Assembly (NCBI GenBank): GCA_025765595.1
Contig: JAIVFH010000526.1
Location: 1 to 16,188, forward strand
Reading direction: 5' to 3'
DNA: 16,188 nucleotides
Source: Obelidium mucronatum
Taxonomy: Eukaryota; Chytridiomycota; Chytridiomycetes; Chytridiales; Chytriomycetaceae
A program made the position numbers and the translations under genes. The stretch's first letter is position 1. The number at the start of each line of letters is the position of its first letter. This document shows, piece by piece, positions 1-6,463 of this stretch. The notes beneath the pieces are model-generated. The model did no database searches and was not told the DNA's origin. It was given only the letters and a program-made list of their open reading frames with translations.

Positions 1-135
1 CGCGACACGGCATGTGGTCTTTTCACTGGTACCGCAATACGCGCAAAGAAAATCCGGCCTCTGCCCACCAGTTGTTCCTGCTGCTGCTGACGCTGGTTGA
101 GTACTAATTTTTGAAATAGCCGCGAAGATAGCTTC
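1..135 (-). other. In-frame coding continuation of gag after the TAA, with Cys motif
   Basis: Reading on from the gag TAA in the same frame gives 45 more sense codons up to the window edge with no further stop. They encode a Ser/Ala/Gly-rich spacer and then LCAYCGTSEKTTC (about 48-10), a C-x2-C-x7-C pattern where a zinc knuckle is expected in Gag. A canonical CCHC histidine is not at its usual place. Either the stop truncates an ancestral Gag before its nucleocapsid, or the stop is read through. It could also be the start of a separate frame whose remainder is off the edge. Confidence 0.5.
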
Positions 136-951
136 TTATGCCTTCGCGTGGTTTAACTGCATTTCCGCCAATTGTTTCGCCAATTCATCCACAGAGGTAT
201 TGCCCACAACCTCTTTAGGCGGATCAGGTTTCTTAACTTTCTTTGATTTTCTTTTCTTTTTTGCTGACTTTTCACTTTCAGAACTGCTGGAGCTTGAAGA
301 TTCGCTATCCAAAGACTCCGAACTAGAATCCTCCTCGGCATCACTGGAACTTTCATCACTAGAACTATCGGACCGCTTCTTGCGACGGGATCCTTTAGAC
401 ACTGCTTTCGTTGATCTTTCCAGTTTGTCCAAGGTAGTAACCACTTTGCAGAAATTTTTCCAGTCATTATTCTGAACATTATCCGCTCCAATAATTTTAT
501 CCAGAATAGCTCGAACTTTGCGTTCCGGTAATCCTCGAAGGAAAGTTTTTACCGCAACCGCATCTCCTGGCTTGGCGTTGTCGTCCATTGCAGTTAAGAC
601 CGAATTATATTCTCCTAAATATTCCGCGTCGCTAACAAAAATTCCACGCGACCGTTGCTTTCTTGCCATTTTGTCCAAATCCGCAAGACTGTAGATGATA
701 TCTTGATCCTTATAATTGGTTGCAAACCAATTTGTCAATTCTTTGAAGTTGATGGTTTTAGTTTGTCCAGCCGCCCAAACCGCGTATTCCTTATTGACTG
801 CTTGAGAGACCATAGCCAATAAATAATTGATTTGTTTTGAATCACTATCCAGACCCTTTTTCCCAATTTGTTGAAGAATGTAGTAAATAAATTCCGTGAC
901 TTTCGGTCCTCGAAATTGATGTGTTTTGAAATAATCCTTCCTTTTGCCCAT
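136..951 (-). CDS. Gag-like capsid protein of the Ty3/gypsy-like element
   Basis: An open frame of 271 codons starts at 951 (context aatATGGG), 30 nt inside the primer-binding site, and ends at TAA (138-136). The first 170 residues or so look like a retrotransposon capsid: helical, with a signature FLRGLPERKVRAIL near residues 138-151, matching the 'FLxGLxxxxR' stretch of retrotrans_gag proteins. Residues about 187-225 are a Ser/Asp/Glu-rich acidic linker, followed by a Lys-rich stretch (KKKRKSKKVKK) that could bind nucleic acid or act as a nuclear localisation signal. A normal Gag would assemble virus-like particles around element RNA. There is no zinc knuckle before the stop; a Cys motif occurs in the same frame after it (see next entry). 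The frame is intact, so the insertion is fairly young or still under constraint. Confidence 0.75.
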   Translation of the reverse strand: MGKRKDYFKTHQFRGPKVTEFIYYILQQIGKKGLDSDSKQINYLLAMVSQAVNKEYAVWAAGQTKTINFKELTNWFATNYKDQDIIYSLADLDKMARKQRSRGIFVSDAEYLGEYNSVLTAMDDNAKPGDAVAVKTFLRGLPERKVRAILDKIIGADNVQNNDWKNFCKVVTTLDKLERSTKAVSKGSRRKKRSDSSSDESSSDAEEDSSSESLDSESSSSSSSESEKSAKKKRKSKKVKKPDPPKEVVGNTSVDELAKQLAEMQLNHAKA

Positions 952-981
952 ATTGACTGACTACCACAATAGATTTAAAAT

Positions 982-994
982 GGTACGCTCGCCA
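982..994 (-). promoter_or_regulatory. Primer-binding site of the Ty3/gypsy-like element
   Basis: On the minus strand, one base after the LTR end ...TTGTAACA comes TGGCGAGCGTACC. It begins with TGG, the complement of a tRNA CCA tail, as expected for minus-strand primer binding directly after a 5' LTR. I cannot name the tRNA with confidence. Confidence 0.55.
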
Positions 995-1122
995 CTGTTA
1001 CAAGTACAATAAATTCTTGTTTGTTTTTATAGTTTTTGGTTCGTGTGATAGTATCCAGCAATTAAGTTCGAAGACTTGAAATTGATGGCGTCAATGTGGC
1101 ACAGTAGAATAATACCAGTTAA

Positions 1123-1264
1123 CCTTTAACACGCGTTCAATCAGTTCCAACGCGTCCAAAGTAATAGGCAATAGCAATAAAAGCGGATAAAAACCTTTAA
1201 CACGCGTTCAATCAGTTCCAACGCGTCCAAAGTAATAGGCAATAGCAATAAAAGCGGATAAAAA
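1123..1264. repeat. Two tandem 71-bp repeat units in the LTR (third unit nearby)
   Basis: Units at 1123-1193 and 1194-1264 are identical over 71 bp and head to tail; each starts CCTTTAACACGCGTTCAATC and contains two ACGCGT-like CpG motifs. A third unit begins at 1332 and is split: 1332-1384 carries its first 53 bases, and 1735-1752 its last 18 (one C-to-T difference). Between unit 2 and unit 3 are 67 bp that start CCTTTG and may be a diverged unit. Repeats in U3 regions often act as transcriptional control elements; that role is inference here. Confidence 0.9.
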
Positions 1265-1363
1265 CCTTTGCAATAATTCAGATACGTTAACTTATGTGGT
1301 AAATCCCAATCAATCGCTCCAATGCAATATACCTTTAACACGCGTTCAATCAGTTCCAACGCG

Positions 1364-1384
1364 TCCAAAGTAATAGGCAATAGC
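1364..1384. repeat. Target-site duplication of the SINE, left copy
   Basis: The 21 bases starting TCCAAAGTAATAGG recur without mismatch at 1714-1734, directly on both sides of the SINE. Deleting the SINE and one copy restores the third 71-bp LTR repeat at its full length (53 + 18 bases). Confidence 0.92.
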
Positions 1385-1713
1385 TTTTTTTTTTTTGGTT
1401 TTGATGTGTATGTATTTTGTAATTAACACTTTGTCGAACAACTACTTCTCCCAAATTTCTCAGTACAGTATAGTTAGGCCCGGCTCACATTCTGGACAGC
1501 AAGTGACTTTGCACCCCAACCCCCCTTGTAGACCTCTCGTCTACTTCCTCTTTTACTTGGGCACCTTCCACTCTACTCTGTAGTTCAGAAGTGCAGGTCT
1601 CCTTTGAGGGCTCCTGAACTACCACCAACTTCATTTTCGGTTCCACCAGGGTTTGAACCGGGAACCTGCAGCACATCAGCATCAGGTCTTAACCACCTGA
1701 GCCATTGATCCCC
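1385..1713 (-). mobile_element. Full-length tRNA-derived SINE with poly(A) tail
   Basis: On the minus strand this 329-bp segment opens with a tRNA-like head GGGGATCAATGGCTCAGG, continues through polymerase III A and B boxes, a body of about 240 bp without a convincing reading frame, and ends in A12 (T12 at 1385-1396 on the plus strand). It is flanked by a perfect 21-bp direct repeat, exactly as produced by LINE-type target-primed reverse transcription. It interrupts the third 71-bp repeat unit of the LTR. The B box sits in a T-arm with 4 of 5 stem pairs, so the head comes from a tRNA, but the acceptor stem no longer pairs, so it is not a tRNA gene. It codes for nothing and would borrow a partner LINE for movement. 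I do not recognise the family. Confidence 0.88.
1649..1704 (-). promoter_or_regulatory. RNA polymerase III internal promoter (A box and B box) of the SINE
   Basis: A box TGGCTCAGGTGG (1704-1693) and B box GGTTCAAACCC (1659-1649), 45 nt apart from start to start, on the minus strand. They fit the consensus TGGCnnAGTGG and GGTTCGAnnCC with about one change each. Position and order are those of a tRNA gene. Confidence 0.85.
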
Positions 1714-1734
1714 TCCAAAGTAATAGGCAATAGC
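1714..1734. repeat. Target-site duplication of the SINE, right copy
   Basis: Perfect 21-bp copy of 1364-1384, next to the tRNA-like head of the SINE. Confidence 0.92.
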
Positions 1735-2096
1735 AATAAAAGTGGATAAAAACCTTGATCACAAAGAAATCCCTCCATCAGTAATAATAAAAAAAGGAGA
1801 TAAAGAAAGAATAAAAACCTTCAAGAGCGTAAAAGAAGAATACAAGAGATTAAAAACCACAAAAATCCGAATAAAGAATAATAAGTGGGGAAGAACTTCA
1901 AGTTTATATAGGAAAAGCAAAACAATAATAAAAGAAACAATGATAAATAAAAAGTCCGAGACGATCTGCCACAAAGAACAGGGCGATCGCTCTAGGAGAA
2001 TTCTTGGTGTTGGTTTTGAAGCAGCGTCGGCCGTTCCGCGGAAATCTCGAAAATCAATGAAGAAATATTTGACGCGAAACCCGAGTGCGAGTAACA

Positions 2097-3088
2097 CCCA
2101 CCAACGTCTTCCGGCTTGAGGTGCACCGTAGACTGCCTTCTGAGGCAGTCTTACCCATGGCTGTTCACCTTTAGCTGCTACCTTGATTTCCCGGCCAGGA
2201 AACTGAAGAACGTATACTTTGTCTACCATGTCTGCGTTCAGGTAAGCTGATTGCACATCTGAGGCCATTGCCACTAAATCCATTTGCCAGCAGGATTCGG
2301 AATGTTTGAGGTTTCACTACTGGTGAGTAAGTGTTGTCATAGTCAATACCGTGTGTCATTCTGTGTCCACCAATAACCCCTCTTGCTTTCTTTTCACCAT
2401 CATGTTTCTCAGCCAGTATTATTTTTGCTGGAATCGCCCTCTCACCTTTAGGTAAATGCATCAGTGGTCCAAAAGATTCATACTTTGCTAAGTTCTGCTC
2501 CTCCTTTTTGATAGCTGCTTCCCATTCTGCTGCGTCAGGTCCGCTCAATGCTTCTTTGACTGACATGAAAGCAAACAAAATGTACCACACACCTGCACGA
2601 TCGACAAACCGGTAGCATTTTACTGGCTTTGGTATTCTCATGGATCTTTGGGTGGGTGTCTGTGTTTTGGGTGTTTCTTTCTCATCGTCGCTGGAGTCCA
2701 GGATTGATTCGTCTTCTGAATCTTCCTCGACATGTTCTGATTTCCCCTTTGTTTCAGGTTTCTGTGGGCTTGTTTCTTCAAATTCTATACTCTTTGCCCT
2801 GAAGATTCTTCCGGTTTGTACGCTTATTACCCAATATGTGTTTCTGTCAAGGCAATATCCTAGCATTCTGACTTTTTCTCCCCTTGGGTCTAACTTGTGT
2901 CTTCCTTTTGTTTTCTTGACAGGTACTTTCGCCCATCCTTTTGCTCCGAAAACCACAAGTTTGTTCCATTCTGGCTTTTGACCACTGAAATTTTCCCAAC
3001 AGGTTACACCTCCTGCTGGACTCTCCAAACGGTTTCTAGTGTAAGCCGCAATTTGGTACGCGTCTTGCCAAAATTCCGTGCTGCCCAT
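2097..3088 (-). pseudogene. Copia integrase C-terminus and N-terminal reverse transcriptase remnant
   Basis: The frame 3088-2171 contains the integrase C-terminal region (FGAKGWAKVPVKKTKGRHKL, then MLGYCLD and RAKSIEFEE), an acidic Ser/Asp/Glu linker, and from about 2554 the reverse transcriptase start (EWEAAIKKEEQNL, HRMTHGIDYDNTYSPVVK). Near 2280 the coding moves to another frame that continues with SDVQSAYLNADMVDKVYV and PQKAVYGAPQAGRRWW, matching the copia 'DVxxAFLNGxL' and 'SLYGLKQAPRxW' blocks. The match stops at 2097, where the Ty3-like LTR starts, so the catalytic YxDD block is not present in the window. Confidence 0.88.
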
Positions 3089-4387
3089 GCTCCCTCTGAA
3101 TGAATCCAGTTTGTTACTTCCACTGTGGCGTTTTGTTTGTGTTCATATTCTATGATTGGTTCCAGACTAATCCCTTTCTTTCTAAGGAATCCTCTGAACA
3201 CTCCCTCTATGAAGGCTTTCTTGTTATTGCCATGCATGCACAGCAATTTCTTTCCAGAAATCCGTTCTGCCCACGGTAACCAATCCTTAAATATTTCCAG
3301 GATTGTTTCACCTGCTTTGTGGGGTACTGGGAAAAGGTACTTTGCCCCACTTGCTTTGTCAGTGAGTACCCGTACCACTTTTTCCCCATTGCGTCCTTCC
3401 ACATTAATTATTTGTGTACCAATTCCAACGGATTTTCTTTTCTTGGATGACTGGTGGGTTTGAAGGGTTTGCGTTTGGCGTTTGCCACTTTGCAAATCTC
3501 GCATAGGCAATTTTCCCAGTGCCCTTTAATCTCCAGGTTTGCAATCATCGGTATGCTCCTTTTGATTTTGTCGAAACCTGCGTGTCCCAATCTTCTGTGC
3601 AACAGCATTTGGTCTACCGCAATCAGCGCTACACTTGCTTTGCCGGTACCTTTGGTTTCATCACGGTCCAGTCCATTTGCCAGTGACTGCTGACCATGAA
3701 AGCCGTGAACACAGTTGTGTTGTCTTTCACAAACTCACATCAGCCTGTCGCGCTTCTTTCTTCGAACCCCATACTGTCCGTCACAATTGTTGAGATTAAA
3801 TTTGCCCCCATTTCTTTTGCGTATTTGACTTCTTTCCATGTGACAATATGTCCTTGTTTTGTTTTAAAATCCACATGCCCCTTATAGGTTACATCCAGTG
3901 TTCAATTTCCCCCAACCCTGACAGTTTCCTCAATCGGCGTTAGCCTCTTGAGCACTGTCAAATCTGATGTGTACGCCAAACTTGCCGCAGAGTCTTTGTA
4001 CCAGACCTCGTTCTCCTTGTTCTGTTCATTTGCCATGAAGGCACAATTAGTAACTGCATGGTTTTTGTGAGAGTATGCTGATACTAACAAGCACGAGGAT
4101 TTTTCTACACTCACATATAGTGAGTTGACGGGATCTAAAGGGTTGGTTTGTGGTTCCGAGCACGTCTCTAAGACACACTCACCATGTTCCACCCCGTTTT
4201 CACCCATACAACTCGGCCGGGTACCACAATCCCCAGGGCAATATGCTGCAAACATGAAGTGAGCAGCAGCTTTCTTCTTCGGACTCTCCAACTTTGACTC
4301 AGGTTTGCCTTGTGCTTCTCTTTTTGCTGACGCTTCCAAACTTGACAGTCTTTCTTGATATGTCCAAGTTTTCCACAGCAAAAACAC
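3004..4387 (-). pseudogene. Copia protease and integrase remnant
   Basis: The protease is marked by VWYKDSAASLAYTSDL in the frame 4387-3902: D-S-A at the place of the usual D-S-G catalytic triplet, a variant that may be natural. Downstream, in shifted frames, come a segment with VTYKGHVDF and ATIVTD-like strands (about 3900-3740), and the gag-pre-integrase zinc domain with HRRLGH...CLCEIC (about 3599-3490, HHCC ligands). The integrase core runs about 3480-3100 (GRNGEKVVRVLTDKASGAKY, ISLEPIIEYEHKQNATVE). The first catalytic Asp is not visible, and the second lies in a motif reading LCMHGNN where LRSDNGGEF is usual, so Asp is replaced by His (about 3233). The Glu region survives. The protein is certainly inactive as an integrase. 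Confidence 0.82.
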
Positions 4388-5075
4388 TTTGGCCCTTTAC
4401 CTTCCAATTTGTTTTCTGCGTAGAAAGAGTGATCTTTCTTCCCTTTGCTTTTGTTCAAACCGGTTCTGCTGCTGTTCAGGTGGTCCATGACAGCACAATG
4501 CACTTTGTCCTTGGTAAGTGCCTTCTTGTCTAACGTCTTTAAGGAGCTGACAAGACTACTCCAATCTTGCAAGTCAGGCATGGATTTCAACAAACATACG
4601 ATCAACATGTAATTTGTCTATGTTGCGTCCTTGATCAACTGAATTATACTGTTGACGCGCGCGAGGTGCTTCTCCATGTCTTCACCCGATTTATACTTCA
4701 TAGTTACTTGTCTATCTAATAAAGTTACCATCGATCCTGCCAAGTTTGACTTGAACTGTTCTCTGATGAACTGTTCTCTGAGGGTCTTGACAATTCTGAT
4801 CCCACCAGGTCCAATGCTGTGTCACTCAACTTCTGCACCAAGTAGGCTCGCGCCGTCTTGTTGTTCTTCTTGCAATCTTGGTTCTGCTTCTCGCGTGTTG
4901 CCTTCTGGTCAGCGGATTCTGTGACTCATGGCGGTGGTTCGTCTGACTCCCGCTCTGCCACATACAACAATCCCTTTGCATCCAGCACTGCAGACATTCT
5001 AGTCCAGAATGTTGTCCAGCTCTTTGACATAGCGTCAAAAGCTGCTACTCCTTTCAATAAGTCATCGGTGTCCAT
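4168..5075 (-). pseudogene. Copia gag remnant with CCHC zinc knuckle
   Basis: Gag starts at ATG 5075, directly abutting the primer site, with MDTDDLLKGVAAFDAMSKSW. It meets an in-frame TGA after about 50 codons (about 4930), a frame change near 4790-4800, and a TAG near 4627. The recoverable frames look like the UBN2-type copia Gag: a segment with REQF...SNLAGSMVTLLDRQ and a helical YKSGEDMEKHLARVNSI stretch. The nucleocapsid CFCCGKLGHIKKDC (4386-4345) is a perfect C-x2-C-x4-H-x4-C zinc knuckle for RNA packaging. A 15-bp tandem duplication (4752-4781) repeats REQF within it without shifting frame. Confidence 0.85.
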
Positions 5076-5089
5076 TGGTGCTGATAACG
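5076..5089 (-). promoter_or_regulatory. Putative copia primer-binding site for a tRNA-Ile half molecule
   Basis: Between the LTR end and gag ATG the minus strand reads CGTTATCAGCACCA. Its complement, TGGTGCTGATAACG, is the anticodon arm of eukaryotic tRNA-Ile as I remember it (TGGTGCTAATAACG) except at the first anticodon base. Copia and Ty5 are known to prime from an internally cleaved tRNA (initiator Met), so an anticodon-arm site is reasonable. There is no ordinary TGG... tRNA-tail site that fits as well, although TGGTGGACAAATACG (minus, from about 5103) is an alternative if the LTR ends earlier. Confidence 0.45.
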
Positions 5090-5093
5090 TATT

Positions 5094-5548
5094 TGTCCAC
5101 CAGCTATTCTTCTTAAGCCGATTTATTGATTTTTCTCTCTACATATCTTTATTCACATTGCAAGCAAGAAATAATAAAGTGGTCAAGCTAAACAACTAAA
5201 ACATCCACTCTTACTTATATAGAGTGAACTATTTAACAAAAGGGAAGAGGCTCCCTTGTGATTTGTAGTTTTTTTTTTGGTTTGTGGTGTCGGATGTTGG
5301 TGTAATTGCTTTTATAACTTGTCTGTTGCCTTAAGTGACTTCTGCTTGCATTCTTAGCTTGAATAAATGCTTTGTAAAGAAAAACAAGTTTAAAACTAGA
5401 TGATGATTTAACGGATCCTGACAGCAGAATGGAGGCAGGTTGTTTTCCGATCCAGGGTGGGTTCCCCGGAAATTGTACATTGGAACGCCAAGATGCCTGC
5501 AGTTACGCCTGTCAAAGTCGTCAAACATTTTCGTTTTCATGCTGGACA
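5094..5548 (-). repeat. 5' LTR of the copia element
   Basis: Bounded by TGTCCA (5094) and TGGACA (5543-5548), a 6-bp terminal inverted repeat of TG...CA form, giving 455 bp. On the minus strand it has a TATA box, TATATAAG (5221-5214), about 327 nt from the 5' end, and AATAAA (5127-5122) near the 3' end, the standard U3-R-U5 layout. Gag starts 19 nt inside it. No second LTR is available for comparison, so the outer boundary at 5548 is inferred from the terminal repeat only. Confidence 0.6.
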
Positions 5549-6018
5549 AAATTGTGGCCGAAAGCCAGTGGTATTGGTATCAGGCGCACGGAACGGAGAA
5601 TCATACCGATAGTGGCACGCTTGCATGCCGCTATCCAACTGTTTCCGGCATCACATCCGGAATTGAATTAACAACGGTCCTTTATTAGCCAGTGGACCCA
5701 GCGGGAAGTCATCTGATGCTGAGATTTTCCGGATATCGTTGCTGCTGCGGCTCAGTTTCCTCGCGAAATTCCGTCCCAGTCCGGAACACACACTTTTGGG
5801 GGTGGAGTGCACTAATTCGCTATAAAAACCGCAATATAAAGACCGATTTTTAGCGTTTATTATCGATCTATCGATCACCGGGAAAAACCGGCACATGTCT
5901 AATATATCAATGAAAATAATTTGGCAACAGAATCAAACGGACGGTTAATAAAGAAATATAAAGCTTTCTTCAGTTTTTTTGTAAAAGAGACTTCACACAA
6001 AGGATAAAAAATAAAGAA
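5549..6018. other. Intergenic region: copia flank and DPH3 upstream region
   Basis: No reading frame here looks like a protein; short open stretches on both strands have no family features. The part closest to DPH3 holds AT-rich TATA-like sequence (CTATAAAAACC near 5820, AATATAAAG near 5835 and 5957) and two adjacent ATCGAT sites (about 5863-5875). It presumably contains the DPH3 promoter. Confidence 0.5.
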
Positions 6019-6307
6019 ATGGCTTCAGATGAAACAGAACTCCTCAACTACTATGACGAAGTTGAAGTTGAAGATATGGACTACGATCCCGACGAAGAGA
6101 CATTCTATTATCCATGTCCATGTGGCGACCGCTTTGCAATATCAAGGGTGTGTTCTTTGACTTGATACAGTTGACGGCCACCATCGCTTACCCAATACTT
6201 TTTCTTTTCTAAAGGAATCCTTGCAGAACGGTGACATTGTCGGTCGATGCCTATCCTGTACGTTGATAATCAAAGTCATCTGTGATCCGGACGACCTGCC
6301 AGAATAG
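6019..6307 (+). CDS. DPH3: Diphthamide biosynthesis protein 3 (CSL zinc finger)
   Basis: Two exons, 6019-6147 and 6215-6307, joined across a 67-nt GT-AG intron (gtgtgt...ttctaaag, phase 0), give a 73-residue protein, the usual DPH3/KTI11 length. The start ATGGCTTCAGATGAA is the first ATG and opens the acidic N-terminus with the conserved [10 protein letters not shown] and [18 protein letters not shown]. Zinc ligands are Cys33 and Cys35 (CPC), then Cys55 and Cys58 (CLSC). Dph3 is the iron/zinc electron donor to Dph1-Dph2, which makes diphthamide on EF2, and is also needed for Elongator tRNA wobble modification, in the cytosol. Reading through the intron would stop after five codons, which supports splicing. 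It is convergent with the repetitive secreted-protein gene, 156 bp away. Confidence 0.97.
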
Positions 6308-6463
6308 TACCAGCATTTGCAACTTGAACACAGTCCCAACAAAATAAATGGATATCTTTTTAATGGAGCGAAAGGGGATATAACATATGATATGATCACT
6401 TCGAAGAAAGCAGCAACAAAAAAACATGAATGAACTGGACAAAAAGGCAGTGAATGCAAAAAA
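6308..6463. other. Convergent intergenic gap after DPH3
   Basis: 156 bp between two convergent stop codons. It contains AATAAA for DPH3 and ATTAAA on the minus strand (about 6363-6358) that could serve the repetitive gene. No gene is visible. Confidence 0.45.
6343..6348 (+). terminator. Polyadenylation signal of DPH3
   Basis: AATAAA 36 nt after the DPH3 stop codon, in the short gap before the convergent gene. Confidence 0.55.

Larger units (their letters stand above)
1..2096 (-). mobile_element. Ty3/gypsy-like LTR retrotransposon, 5' part (LTR, primer site, gag)
   Basis: On the minus strand the order is LTR (2096 to 996), a primer-binding site just inside it, a leader of about 40 nt, then a gag reading frame (951 to 136). 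The rest of the element (pol and 3' LTR) runs off the left edge. The outer boundary at 2096 is placed by the matching LTR termini and because the copia reverse transcriptase reading frame stops resembling its family exactly there, after residues AGRRWW. So this element is inserted into the copia element at 2097. The class is inferred from the gag-like protein and the LTR/PBS layout; no Ty3 pol is visible, so the superfamily is likely rather than proven. Confidence 0.72.
996..2096 (-). repeat. 5' LTR of the Ty3/gypsy-like element, carrying a nested SINE
   Basis: The segment begins TGTTAC and ends GTAACA (plus strand), a perfect 6-bp terminal inverted repeat of TG...CA type. Next to the 996 end are the primer-binding site and gag; next to the 2096 end is copia coding sequence. 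A TATA box, TATATAAA (1910-1903, minus strand), lies about 190 nt inside the 5' end and could start element transcription. The LTR is 1101 bp as found, but 350 bp of this is the SINE plus one target-site copy, so the original was about 751 bp. It also holds three 71-bp repeat units. The 3' LTR is outside the window, so identity between LTRs (age) cannot be judged. Confidence 0.7.
2097..5548 (-). mobile_element. Decayed Ty1/copia retrotransposon, interrupted by the Ty3-like element
   Basis: The minus strand shows the copia gene order: LTR, primer site, gag with CCHC knuckle, protease, gag-pre-integrase HHCC domain, integrase core, integrase C-terminus, and the N-terminal part of reverse transcriptase. 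Integrase before reverse transcriptase is diagnostic of Ty1/copia rather than Ty3/gypsy. Many stops and frame changes break the single polyprotein, so the element is not autonomous. It ends at 2097, where the Ty3-like LTR begins; the remaining reverse transcriptase, RNase H and 3' LTR should lie beyond the left edge of the window, on the far side of that insertion. Confidence 0.9.

Noticed and set aside
1123..1384. CRISPR-like or satellite array from the 71-bp repeats
   Set aside because: No short repeat/spacer pattern; only three units, confined to an LTR of a eukaryotic element.
1640..1713. A stand-alone tRNA gene on the minus strand
   Set aside because: A and B boxes are good, but the acceptor stem does not pair, and the segment is fused to a body with poly(A) tail and target duplication: it is the SINE head.
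1742..2119. Lys-rich plus-strand reading frame of 125 codons
   Set aside because: It is AT-rich LTR sequence of the Ty3-like element; composition explains the open frame.
3902..4040. Copia protease called dead because of DSA instead of DSG
   Set aside because: Alanine at this position may be natural in some copia proteases; inactivity is shown by other stops, not by this residue.
5429..5896. Small genes in the DPH3 upstream region
   Set aside because: Overlapping frames of 70-82 codons on both strands, no conserved motif, partly inside the copia LTR.
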